NCBI GenBank assembly: GCA_034112325.1
Contig: JAWUVO010000132.1
Coordinates: 1 to 18,199, forward strand
Direction of reading: 5' to 3'
DNA: 18,199 nt
Source of the DNA: Bermanella sp034112325
GTDB lineage: Bacteria; Pseudomonadota; Gammaproteobacteria; Pseudomonadales; Oceanobacteraceae
The notes under the pieces were generated by a model. It saw only the letters and a list, made by a program, of their open reading frames with translations, did no database searches and was not told the origin of the DNA. Positions 1 to 7,491 of this stretch are shown here, piece by piece. Position 1 is the first letter of the stretch; each line of letters opens with the position of its first letter. The position numbers and the translations under genes are program-made.

Positions 1-131
1 GCTTCAGGAGTCGCTGCTTTAAAGTAGCCACCTTGAATGAAGTTAAAGTAGTATAAAAGACCGATCCAAGTCATACCGAATAATAAGTGTCCCCAACGAG
101 ACAGCATATTTACTAGTTCCATGATATCCAT
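1..131 (-). CDS. N-terminus of PuuD-like (DUF989/urate hydroxylase superfamily) membrane protein, partial
   Basis: Reading leftward from an ATG at 129-131, the frame stays open for 43 codons and runs off the left edge. A good ribosome-binding site (GAGAGGAAATCT) lies directly upstream. The visible protein starts MDIMELVNMLSRWGHLLFG and continues into a hydrophobic segment containing MTWIGLLYYFNF. The arrangement (R-W-x-H, then a membrane helix with WIG and YYFNF) resembles the first helix of the PuuD/DUF989 membrane family, some members of which are urate hydroxylases. Marine gammaproteobacteria often carry short homologues of unproven function. A second in-frame ATG at codon 4 could also be the start. 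Family assignment rests on one helix and is tentative. That this is a real, well-started gene is more secure. Confidence 0.55.
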   Translation of the reverse strand, partial: MDIMELVNMLSRWGHLLFGMTWIGLLYYFNFIQGGYFKAATPE

Positions 132-325
132 AGATTTCCTCTCTTCAATTTATGTCCCCTATTTACAAAATGATGACTTAAGTGGTCTTAAGACATTCAT
201 TTAGAATTAAGGATTTTATTATGTATTGCGTACAAATGGAAAATAGCGGCTACAGCCAAAACAATCAACTTAAATTTGATATAAATCAAGGTCTTGTTTG
301 AATATTGCACGACCAAAACTCAATC
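132..325. promoter_or_regulatory. Upstream region of the PuuD-like gene
   Basis: About 190 bases lie between the start of the PuuD-like gene and the stop of the methyltransferase gene, both on the minus strand. They must hold the promoter of the PuuD-like gene. Two adjacent short palindromes, ACTTAAGT and GTCTTAAGAC, lie around 174-193, about 45-60 bases upstream of the ATG, where an operator could sit. I see no convincing -35/-10 pair and no intrinsic terminator. Confidence 0.25.
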
Positions 326-1249
326 TTAGAGTAACTGAGCCAGATGTGCTTTATTTGTACTATTTTTCAGCTGAGTTATTTGTAATAGCTGATAATCCAA
401 TATCTGCTTATTATAAGCCCAGCGCAAGAATGCAGCCGTACCTTTATACTTTAGCCAGCTTAATTTACGATCGGTTTTATGGCTGCGTTTCATTTCTGCC
501 ATATAAGTATTTAACCACTGACCAAACGGCAAAAATACTTTATCGGATATATTTACCGCTTGAGATAATACCAACCCCTGTTGAACTAAAAGCGCTTGGT
601 AGCTTGATAATGTCATTAGATTTTCAAAGGGAATATGTGACAGCTTGCAGATGATTTTCAGTATCGCTTTGTAAAGCAGGTTATTAATAGGTTTAACTAA
701 GACTAAATCTGAAGCCGCTAATATTCCATCGACGGCTAGATACTCATGACATAACTTAAAATAGACAGGCTTATTTCTAAAATGATAAAGGCAGTCTAAA
801 GCTATAACTCGATCAAGTGCTGTTGGAACATGCTGCCAGACAACGGGATCGCAGCAGTCACCCTGTTTCAACAAATACGCCCCCTCTTGCGCTTCACATT
901 CTCTACTATTAATGACATTGACAGCAAAAGCTGTTTGGCTATGGGAAAAATTAATACCCACAAGCTGCTTGACGGCAAAGTTGTTTGACCAAACTAAAAG
1001 CTGATCTCCACACCCAAAGCCAGTATCTAAAATTGTGTGGCCTGCCGTTAACTGGTCTAACTTAGCTAAACGGCCCAATTCTATAGCCAGTTGCTGACAG
1101 GCCTGCGCGTAGTTACCAATCGGCGACTTTGTATCGTCTAACCAGCACCCTAAATTCCCCCAGCTGCTGTTCAAATAACCTGTTTCAGGCTGATAATTTA
1201 GCTGTATATCTTCTAGATCGTAAAACTCGTGAGGTGGATTAGTGGGCAT
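326..1249 (-). CDS. Class I SAM-dependent methyltransferase, partner of the adjacent FAD oxidoreductase
   Basis: This 307-residue protein has a Rossmann-type methyltransferase core. The glycine-rich SAM-binding motif ILDTGFGCGD is at about residues 73-82. A post-I segment LVGINFSHSQ is near 97-106, and an acidic motif II with ALDCLYHF is near 150-157. The N-terminal YLNSSWGNLGCW block and the G-I-N-x-S signature resemble methyltransferases acting on lipids or other hydrophobic substrates (cyclopropane-synthase-like and Erg6-like groups), so the substrate is inferred only. No signal peptide is visible, so it should be cytosolic or membrane-associated. The ATG follows the oxidoreductase stop codon by 3 nt without its own clear ribosome-binding site, which points to translational coupling. 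A plus-strand open frame over its 3' end is a shadow. Confidence 0.8.
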   Translation of the reverse strand: MPTNPPHEFYDLEDIQLNYQPETGYLNSSWGNLGCWLDDTKSPIGNYAQACQQLAIELGRLAKLDQLTAGHTILDTGFGCGDQLLVWSNNFAVKQLVGINFSHSQTAFAVNVINSRECEAQEGAYLLKQGDCCDPVVWQHVPTALDRVIALDCLYHFRNKPVYFKLCHEYLAVDGILAASDLVLVKPINNLLYKAILKIICKLSHIPFENLMTLSSYQALLVQQGLVLSQAVNISDKVFLPFGQWLNTYMAEMKRSHKTDRKLSWLKYKGTAAFLRWAYNKQILDYQLLQITQLKNSTNKAHLAQLL

Positions 1250-1252
1250 AAT

Positions 1253-2743
1253 CTAAACAGCCGTTAATGCATTGGATTTAATCCACGGTATTTCACATCC
1301 CAACTGCTGCGCAATATCCACCGACGACTCTACCGCAGCGTCTAACAGTGGAATTTTATTAGCCATATACGAACCAACTATTTTAATTGGGCTGTTATGA
1401 TTTAACTGTTTTAATTTACTCACTGCTTGACGACTGTCTAGCGTCACTAATGGGCGGGTAAATTGCTGCTGACGAATAATATGATCAGGGTTAATTTCTG
1501 TATGCGCATTCCAAGTTTGGTAAATAGGCTGCTGTAATCGATAAGTGCTAAATGACTTGGTTAGATCAACCGAAGTAGAAGATTCTTTGCCATTTACAAT
1601 ATAACTAACCGGCGCGGCTTTTTTATAATTATAAACGACGCTTGTATCTGTGTGCAGCGTCATACTAGAGCACTGCATAGGAATACGCGCCAGCAACATA
1701 GCTTGTTGAGCTTGTACTGAGCTGTCCTCTGAATTGTACTGCAAACCGTCCTCTGAACATTGCCCTGTGCCGCTAGCCAATATCTTTTGCGCTATATCTG
1801 CCTGGGTAGCAACAACCACTTTATCAAAGCTAAGCGACTTAACTATATTGTCATTTTTGTTTTTACTAGTTAGTAAAATACGGTCTTGCGGACGCCCCGA
1901 AAAAGTTAAGCTTTGAATCTCTTCAGCACAGCATACTTTATATCCTTGGGTGATTTTTGGCACGATGCCATCGACCCCTTGCTTTGCACGGACAATACCG
2001 TCGTCCATTACCCCGCACGTTAAGTAACCCAAAATCACATCAGCTGGATAGTTAAAAATTCCTTCATAATCACAGGTACAGGTAACGCTTAAAGCGGGTA
2101 ATAACATCTTATGAATAAAGCTTTGATTAAAACTATGTCGACTCAAGTATTGGCGAAAGGTTATCGATTTAAGTAATTCGCCTTGATTATCGGCAACATC
2201 TTTATTTGCTTGTTTAAAAAACTCAGTATGGGCCAGTAATAATTTTAACGACTCGACATTTAGGCTATTACGGCTCAAGTATCTAAATGGTTTATTCATT
2301 AACTTAACATTATTATATTGAAAAAAAGGACTGACTGGAGCTGGACTGTGCTGAGGACTGGATTGAGCAACCTGTTCAATACTACTATTAGTTTTAGGCT
2401 GTAATTCAGAGGTTTGGAAAACACTGGAATGGTCGCTACTTTCCATTTCTATATTTAAATGATCATACAAAGCAAATAGTTGTGGGTAATAGCCTTTGGT
2501 AAAAATTCTTAGGGGAATATCAATGCGGGTACTAATACCATTACTGTGATAATCGGCCGTAAACACCCCCATTCCTACACGCTCATGGCTTTCAAATAAA
2601 GTAACGTCATATTTATCTTTCAGCAACCAAGCAGCACTTAGTCCGGCTAGCCCACCCCCAATAACAGCCAAAGATGCCTTTGCAGCAAACGGCTGAGATT
2701 TTGTAGTCTGCTGGCTTGATACCAATGGGTCAATATTAAACAT
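1253..2743 (-). CDS. FAD-dependent amine-oxidase-like oxidoreductase (NAD(P)/FAD-binding)
   Basis: This 496-residue flavoprotein has the dinucleotide-binding motif VIGGGLAGLSAAWLL at about residues 27-41, ending in an acidic residue (LFESH, near 49-53) that binds the ribose of FAD. It continues with RIDIPLRIFTKGYYPQLFAL, a block like the one in FAD oxidoreductases encoded beside cyclopropane fatty acid synthases and DUF1365 proteins. The C-terminal segment GSYMANKIPLLDAAVESS matches the FAD-closing motif of the amine oxidase/desaturase superfamily. A serine- and glutamine-rich stretch near 105-140 looks like a lineage-specific insertion. It is the first gene of a two-gene unit with the methyltransferase. 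Plant cyclopropane synthases fuse an FAD oxidase domain to a methyltransferase, so joint action on a lipid is plausible but unproven. An AAGGTGG element sits about 12 nt before the ATG, which is rather far. Confidence 0.8.
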   Translation of the reverse strand: MFNIDPLVSSQQTTKSQPFAAKASLAVIGGGLAGLSAAWLLKDKYDVTLFESHERVGMGVFTADYHSNGISTRIDIPLRIFTKGYYPQLFALYDHLNIEMESSDHSSVFQTSELQPKTNSSIEQVAQSSPQHSPAPVSPFFQYNNVKLMNKPFRYLSRNSLNVESLKLLLAHTEFFKQANKDVADNQGELLKSITFRQYLSRHSFNQSFIHKMLLPALSVTCTCDYEGIFNYPADVILGYLTCGVMDDGIVRAKQGVDGIVPKITQGYKVCCAEEIQSLTFSGRPQDRILLTSKNKNDNIVKSLSFDKVVVATQADIAQKILASGTGQCSEDGLQYNSEDSSVQAQQAMLLARIPMQCSSMTLHTDTSVVYNYKKAAPVSYIVNGKESSTSVDLTKSFSTYRLQQPIYQTWNAHTEINPDHIIRQQQFTRPLVTLDSRQAVSKLKQLNHNSPIKIVGSYMANKIPLLDAAVESSVDIAQQLGCEIPWIKSNALTAV

Positions 2744-2958
2744 AATCTGTGCTTACCACCTTAAAAGTACATACTCACTGCATATATCTGCAATAAACAT
2801 AATAACGGCCTAGGATATTTCTGTTAAGCACATTATCCATAACAGCAAGTTTAGCGTAATTGATAGAATATAAGCTAACACATCTAAACTGTCCCATTGG
2901 CATGGTAGCAGATATACTGCTGAAAATTTTTGATCACTCCTGACATAGGTACCTTATT
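2744..2958. promoter_or_regulatory. Divergent promoter region with an inverted repeat
   Basis: This 215-base gap separates the divergent FAD oxidoreductase and DUF1851 genes and should hold both promoters. On the plus strand a possible -10 element TATACT (2913-2918) lies inside an inverted repeat, AGCAG-ATATA-CTGCT (2907-2921), which could be an operator. No good -35 hexamer is seen at the usual spacing. It does not match a gammaproteobacterial LexA box, which reads CTG-N10-CAG. Confidence 0.3.
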
Positions 2959-3390
2959 ATGAGCATTTTAGACACTGTTAGCGCGGCTTGGGGATGGGTT
3001 GGAATTACCCCTGAAAAAATAATTGCTGAGAACGAATTTGGCAATCTTATTATTAAGGATGTTGAAGGCATGTTCTGGCGCCTATGCCCAGAAGACCTTT
3101 ATTGCGAAGTTATTGCCGATGACGATGCCGACTACAACGAAGTAGTCAAAGATGAAGAGTTTAATCAAGACTGGTTTATGGATGTAATGGTGCAAAAAGC
3201 ACTGGAAAAGTATGGCCCACTAGAAGACGGATTGAAGTTTCATATGCTTGAACCTGGTGCTTTGGGTGGAAAATATGCGGTATTCAATATTAAACCAATC
3301 GAGTTTGAAAAAATAATTACCTTCTCTGGCGAATTGGCGCAAAAAATTCATCGCGCAGGCGATAAAAAAGTGAATTACAAATCACTTTAA
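2959..3390 (+). CDS. DUF1851 / Tdi1-like (T6SS immunity C-terminal domain) protein
   Basis: This 143-residue soluble acidic protein matches the DUF1851 pattern. An N-terminal block (FGNLIIKDVEGMFWRLCPED) resembles the usual 'FG-hydrophobic-D-G-hydrophobic-W' segment. The C-terminal block PGALGGKYAVFNI, followed by FSGELAQKIH, aligns with the conserved 'P-x-LGG-Y-N-I ... F-S-G-QIH' core. The domain is known from Tdi1, the immunity protein for a type VI secretion DNase effector of Agrobacterium. Many DUF1851 proteins are solitary, and no toxin or T6SS gene is seen nearby. The role here is therefore unknown; an orphan immunity protein or an unrelated cytosolic function are both possible. The ATG is preceded by a weak AGG about 9 nt upstream. 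Confidence 0.7.
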   Translation: MSILDTVSAAWGWVGITPEKIIAENEFGNLIIKDVEGMFWRLCPEDLYCEVIADDDADYNEVVKDEEFNQDWFMDVMVQKALEKYGPLEDGLKFHMLEPGALGGKYAVFNIKPIEFEKIITFSGELAQKIHRAGDKKVNYKSL

Positions 3391-3600
3391 ACTAGGTTCA
3401 ATTTGTATCGTGGTAAATGTGGCAATCATTCATATATGGGATGTATTTATTGCGAAACAAATGTTGTTTAGACCACTGGTAAGACTTTACTGGCTCTAGG
3501 CTATCTATACCTAATTGTATATTCACATAAATATCCATTCGTAATAAAATCTAATATAACTTACATAATGCCATTGCGGCCAATATCCTGGGTACCCCAA

Positions 3601-4380
3601 ATGCGCTTATTATGCCTCACCCTGTTAATAACACTTTGCTTTAGCCTTCAAGCCGAAGAATATAACTCGGCTGTTATTGACCGTGCCCATATAAAAACCA
3701 TATCTATTGTGGCCCCTGTTTGGGAAGGCTACACCAATCAAGATGGCACTGGCGCATACTGGGAAGTACTTAAAGCAATTTATGAGCCCCTAGGCATTAG
3801 TGTTAAAACTAAAAGTGTTCCTTGGAATCGAGCCATGAAGATGGTGAGTAAATACCGAACTTACAACGCTATTGTGGGTGAATACCGTGACACAGAGGAG
3901 AATGTGATATTCCCAGATTATTCAATCGACACCGAATACATGTCTGTATTAAGTAAAAATACGTCTGGGAATAAATTTATAAATCTAAGTAGCCTAACAG
4001 GTAAAACAGTGGGCTGGATAAAAGATTATGAGGTCATTGCCGAATCTAAAAGAGACTTTAAGTTACGCGAATTCAGAAATATTGAGCAAGGCATAGAGTA
4101 TTTAAACGGCGACAAACTAGACTTTTTAATAGATGACTGGGACGAGATAGCGGCTGCCATGAAAGCGGCAGAAATGACATCCGCCGACTACTCAGTAGAC
4201 GAAATGCCTGAAGGCTCACCTCTGTATGTTGCGTTTTCTGAGGACAATCTATCTAAAGAATTCATTAAGATTTACAACGAACGCATCCCTGTTTTGGCTA
4301 AATCAGGCAAATTAGAAGCTATATATACAAAATGGGATACGGCGGAACTACCCGAAGCCATTGTAAACCTGTCTAAATAG
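3601..4380 (+). CDS. Periplasmic solute-binding-like protein (SBP_bac_3 family), orphan
   Basis: The frame opens at 3568, but I prefer the ATG at 3601 because it gives a textbook signal peptide: MRLLCLTLLITLCFSLQA with likely cleavage before EEY. Neither start has a strong ribosome-binding site. The mature protein of roughly 240 residues has the family-3 solute-binding layout. First comes an N-lobe strand with a ligand-site aromatic (IVAPVWEGY), then YWEVLKAIYEPLGI, then VPWNRAMKMV. Next is a hinge block (LTGKTVGWIKDYE) and a lobe-2 block ending DFLIDDW. The arginine that binds the amino-acid carboxylate in canonical members ('T-P-E-R') is replaced by an EYRDTEEN segment. With no permease or ATPase gene nearby, it may be a sensory or scavenging protein rather than a classical amino-acid transporter component. 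Confidence 0.75.
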   Translation: MRLLCLTLLITLCFSLQAEEYNSAVIDRAHIKTISIVAPVWEGYTNQDGTGAYWEVLKAIYEPLGISVKTKSVPWNRAMKMVSKYRTYNAIVGEYRDTEENVIFPDYSIDTEYMSVLSKNTSGNKFINLSSLTGKTVGWIKDYEVIAESKRDFKLREFRNIEQGIEYLNGDKLDFLIDDWDEIAAAMKAAEMTSADYSVDEMPEGSPLYVAFSEDNLSKEFIKIYNERIPVLAKSGKLEAIYTKWDTAELPEAIVNLSK

Positions 4381-4454
4381 CCATTATTAACTTAGTTCTC
4401 GCCATTGATTCGCTTGGGGATTAGAATAAGCCCTTACCCAAGTGAAGCGCTACT

Positions 4455-4922
4455 GTGTCAAATCCTGTAAATATAGTTGAAAACCCTAGCTTAATTGCCA
4501 CTACCGAAATAACCGAGTCGGTGGAAATTACCAGTGAAAACAAGTGTGATTTTTGCTCAGCGTTGTGCTGCTCATATATTACCCAAGAATTAGACACTCC
4601 ACGCACCATGCAGGCATTTGATGTTTTGCTTTGGCAAGTGGCCCATAAAGATATTCATGTGTTTAAAGATGGTAATGGCTGGTATCTACTAAGCATGACC
4701 CGCTGTGAATATGTAATGCCAGATAATCGCTGCGGTATCTACGAAAAACGACCTATTATCTGCCGTGAGCACAGTAACGATCACTGCGAAAAAGATGTGC
4801 CAATCGATGAAGGCTGCGACTATTACTTTACTGGCTTTGACGAACTTGATGCCTATTGCCGAAAACGCTTTAAAACCTGGGATAACCGCATAGCCAAATT
4901 TGAAGCCAGTCGCGCGAAGTAA
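4455..4922 (+). CDS. YkgJ-family (UPF0153) cysteine-cluster metal-binding protein
   Basis: This 155-residue protein begins with GTG. No other in-frame start precedes the conserved region, and the ribosome-binding site is weak. The cysteine pattern is the family hallmark: CDFCSALCC at residues 31-39, then C84, CGIYEKRPIICREH (93-106), C111 and C121. Such clusters are annotated as zinc or iron chelating, but the biochemical role of the family is not established. The first 30 residues, rich in Thr, Ser and Glu, look unstructured. No signal peptide is seen, so it should be cytosolic. It sits alone between two solute-binding-like genes on the same strand, with gaps of 74 and 129 bases. Co-transcription is possible but not shown. 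Confidence 0.85.
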   Translation: MSNPVNIVENPSLIATTEITESVEITSENKCDFCSALCCSYITQELDTPRTMQAFDVLLWQVAHKDIHVFKDGNGWYLLSMTRCEYVMPDNRCGIYEKRPIICREHSNDHCEKDVPIDEGCDYYFTGFDELDAYCRKRFKTWDNRIAKFEASRAK

Positions 4923-5051
4923 TCTGTTTAAGTAAATACAACGTATGTGTTTGGGTATGAATAGAAAATCCATATACTTTAAAGGAATAAGAACTTTAAA
5001 AATGTAAGTTTTTTTACTATTATTACTATAACGTATTCTAGGTGGATTCCT

Positions 5052-5798
5052 GTGCCAATATTCATTTTTCTATTGCTTTCTTTAGCGGGTATGCAGGCTG
5101 TGTATGCAAAGCCAATACCCAGTACTGTGACGTTGGCTGCAACCGACTGGTGTCCATATACCTGTGAAAACCAGACTAATAATAACCCAGGCATCGTTCA
5201 TGAATACCTGAGCGAAGTCCTCCAGCAAAGCAATATCAAACTCAATATCGAGTACTACCCTTGGCATGAGTCAATAAAAAAGGCTCAACTTGGAGAAGTA
5301 GATGGCTTGCTGACTGCGGTCGTTGAAGAAGCACCTTCGCTGTATTTTTCTACCGTACCTACCTACAACTATCAGGTTTGTTTTATCACCCGTAGTAACT
5401 CCAATTGGATTTATAAAGGCACTAATTCATTAAACAAAATAGTACTTGGCTCTATTAAAGGTTATGGCTACGACGACGAAATTGATCAATTCATTAAATA
5501 CAACAGTGAAAAGCCAAATATGAAAATCGTTGATTCTGGAGGTCTAGAGCAATTTAATAAAATGCTGTTCGAAAATGAAATTGATGCGTACTTAGATGAC
5601 AGCCGAGTTGTGTTATGGGCATTACGAGATTCAAAAAGAAAAGTAAAACTTTCGGGTTGTTTAAAAAGGAAGCCATTTTATTTAGCCGTAAACCCAAACC
5701 TACCTTGGGCGAATGAGTTTATAGCGTTAATAAACAAGTCACTATCCGACCCAATTAATTTGCAGCTACTCAATTCTATCAAACAAAATTATCGCTAG
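5052..5798 (+). CDS. Second periplasmic solute-binding-like protein (SBP_bac_3 family), orphan
   Basis: Translation most likely begins at the GTG at 5052, which has a good AGGTGG site six bases upstream. The 248-residue product starts with a clear signal peptide (MPIFIFLLLSLAGMQAVYA, cleavage before KP). Family features follow: VTLAATDWCPY, GIVHEYLSEVLQQ, IEYYPWHESIKKAQLGEVDG and a lobe-2 segment ending IDAYLDDSRVV. The family's ligand-carboxylate arginine is again absent; the segment after DG reads LLTAVVEEAPSLYFS. C34 and C38 in the mature protein could form a periplasmic disulfide. It is only distantly similar to the upstream solute-binding protein, so it is not a recent tandem copy. No transporter genes adjoin it, and its ligand cannot be predicted. 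Confidence 0.75.
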   Translation: MPIFIFLLLSLAGMQAVYAKPIPSTVTLAATDWCPYTCENQTNNNPGIVHEYLSEVLQQSNIKLNIEYYPWHESIKKAQLGEVDGLLTAVVEEAPSLYFSTVPTYNYQVCFITRSNSNWIYKGTNSLNKIVLGSIKGYGYDDEIDQFIKYNSEKPNMKIVDSGGLEQFNKMLFENEIDAYLDDSRVVLWALRDSKRKVKLSGCLKRKPFYLAVNPNLPWANEFIALINKSLSDPINLQLLNSIKQNYR

Positions 5799-5828
5799 AT
5801 TTACTGGTATACATCCCAATACTAATTA

Positions 5829-6536
5829 CTACAATACATTCCAGTCTATTGCTTGTTTACCATAGCCTGTTAAATAATGATTAGTCTTACTAAAACAATC
5901 TGAGCCCATAAACGAGACAAAATCTTTACCGGTTTTTGTTGCCCCTAAAGGGCTTGGATGAGACGTTTTAATCACCGTGTGCTTATTGGTGTCTATGTTA
6001 GCGCATACATTATGAGCAAACTTCCCCCATGCTAAAAACACCACTCCCGATTGATCTTGGTTGATCTTTTCTATGCAGCTATTGGTAAACGTTAACCAGC
6101 CTTTTTTGCTATGACTGTTCGCTTCGGCTTCCCTAACCGTTAATGATGCATTTAACAGCAAAACACCTTGCTTGGCCCAACGTTCTAAATTGCCATAAAT
6201 AGGAATATTCATACCTATGTCACGGCTAATTTCTTTATAAATATTACGTAACGACGGCGGTATCGCTACACCGTCGGGTACACTAAAACTCAAGCCATGA
6301 GCTTGGCCAAAACCATGGTAAGGATCTTGACCTACAATCACGACTTTTACTTTTTTTAACGGTGAGAAATGAAATGCATTAAAAATTTGCTCTTTAGGCG
6401 GAAATACTTTTTGGCCACACACACCTTCTACTTCTAAGAACTTGCCCAGAGCTTGCATATACCCTTGAGATAACTCATGTTCGAAGTGCGCCTTCCATTC
6501 GGCATCAATACCTGAGATCAAATTATCAAAGTACAT
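5829..6536 (-). CDS. ung: Uracil-DNA glycosylase, family 1
   Basis: Ung removes uracil from DNA, formed by cytosine deamination or dUTP misincorporation, as the first step of base excision repair. The 235-residue protein carries the catalytic block VGQDPYHG (Asp71 activates water; His74 nearby), the uracil-binding AIPPSLRNIY segment near 91-100, GVLLLN near 124-129, and the minor-groove intercalation loop HPSPLG at 193-198 with the essential histidine. Length and motif spacing match Escherichia coli Ung, so it looks complete and active. Its ATG overlaps the stop codon of the upstream membrane-protein gene by one base, so expression is probably coupled. It converges with the second solute-binding gene across only 30 bases; I see no hairpin there. 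Confidence 0.97.
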   Translation of the reverse strand: MYFDNLISGIDAEWKAHFEHELSQGYMQALGKFLEVEGVCGQKVFPPKEQIFNAFHFSPLKKVKVVIVGQDPYHGFGQAHGLSFSVPDGVAIPPSLRNIYKEISRDIGMNIPIYGNLERWAKQGVLLLNASLTVREAEANSHSKKGWLTFTNSCIEKINQDQSGVVFLAWGKFAHNVCANIDTNKHTVIKTSHPSPLGATKTGKDFVSFMGSDCFSKTNHYLTGYGKQAIDWNVL

Positions 6537-7288
6537 TATTGCTGCTCGTCGTCTTCACTACTTTCTTCAGGTTTAATTTTAGTAACCGAGAACAAACGAT
6601 AGATAAATACAGAAAAGAACGGCATAACAACTACATTTAATGCAAATTCAGCCACGCCTAAAGCCATAGGGTTTACGGCAATCATTAAATTAAGTACCAC
6701 TAGTACAAGCACATAAGCCAAAGCAACAAAGCTTAATAAAGTAAATCCACGAAATATAGTACGGTTGTTTTTAACCTGTTTATTACTGGCTTTAATCGCA
6801 TCAATAGGCGACAAACCATCAACCAATGTTAAATAAGGCGCAAAGAACCAACGATACATTACAAAGCTTAATGGGATGGCGACAATTACCAGCATAAACA
6901 TATTACGCATCATTTCATTTGCAATACCCGAACCTAATAAAGTTGCGACAAAAGCGGCAGGAATAATAACTAATACTGCGGCTAGACCAAACACAAAGCC
7001 CGTAGCTGTCACTGGCAATACCTTGGTTAGTGTAAGCGATAATGCCGACTTTAGACTGTCGTCCTGATCCACCGAAAATTGATGAATTAACGACATCATA
7101 TACACGGAAAAAAACATGCTTAACGCGGCTATAAACATTATGGCAATAACACTGGGTGGCTGACCACTAGATGTTATTAACACCATAATAAGCGGAGTTA
7201 TGCTTGAAGCGACACTTAACCAAAATAATTTGTTAAATAGTCGCCCATAAAAAGCAAAACTTTGTTTGAAAATTTCAACGGCTGTCAT
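6536..7288 (-). CDS. Polytopic inner-membrane protein of unknown function
   Basis: This 250-residue protein has about six hydrophobic segments, at roughly residues 20-60 (two), 90-120, 128-150, 183-208 and 212-233, and an acidic tail (KPEESSEDDEQQ). The N-terminal pattern (an amphipathic VEIFKQSFAFYGRLF segment before the first helix) and the overall layout recall the YciC/UPF0259 group of membrane proteins. I cannot confirm membership, and no catalytic motif is visible. The ATG has a fair AGGG site eight bases upstream. It is the first gene of a unit with ung, whose start codon overlaps its stop. No functional link to base excision repair is evident. Confidence 0.65.
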   Translation of the reverse strand: MTAVEIFKQSFAFYGRLFNKLFWLSVASSITPLIMVLITSSGQPPSVIAIMFIAALSMFFSVYMMSLIHQFSVDQDDSLKSALSLTLTKVLPVTATGFVFGLAAVLVIIPAAFVATLLGSGIANEMMRNMFMLVIVAIPLSFVMYRWFFAPYLTLVDGLSPIDAIKASNKQVKNNRTIFRGFTLLSFVALAYVLVLVVLNLMIAVNPMALGVAEFALNVVVMPFFSVFIYRLFSVTKIKPEESSEDDEQQ

Positions 7289-7391
7289 CTGTAGGCCCTA
7301 ATGAGTACTGCATAAGAATTATAAAAAAATAGTATATCTGTCTGCCAGACTAGAAGCGAGTCTCAACAGTTACCAAGGTGGAACAATCTAT

Positions 7392-7446
7392 AAAAAAAGC
7401 CTAGCCATAATCCCTAAATTATTAGTAATTATGTTCTAGGCTTTTT
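7392..7446 (-). terminator. Intrinsic terminator of the prfB-lysS operon
   Basis: An 11-bp perfect stem (AAAAAGCCTAG at 7394-7404, CTAGGCTTTTT at 7436-7446) continues, after a small bulge, into CATAAT/ATTATG. Read on the minus strand the hairpin ends in a run of seven T. It lies just beyond the lysS stop codon, where the operon should end. The plus-strand side also has five T, but no plus-strand gene precedes it. Confidence 0.85.
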
Positions 7447-7491
7447 ATATCTGGGCTTTATTAACCCAGTGTTTAGCGCAATATTATAGTG

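Noticed and set aside
298..654. Plus-strand open frame of 118 codons
   Set aside because: It lies mostly over the 3' end of the methyltransferase gene on the other strand. It has no recognisable domain or ribosome-binding site.
2907..2921. LexA (SOS) box
   Set aside because: The order is CAG-N5-CTG, whereas the gammaproteobacterial LexA box is CTG-N10-CAG.
4421..4973. Minus-strand open frames over the YkgJ gene
   Set aside because: They are antisense to a gene with a clear conserved cysteine pattern.
3601..5798. Amino-acid ABC transporter operon
   Set aside because: Only binding-protein-like genes are present, with no permease or ATPase, and the ligand arginine is absent.
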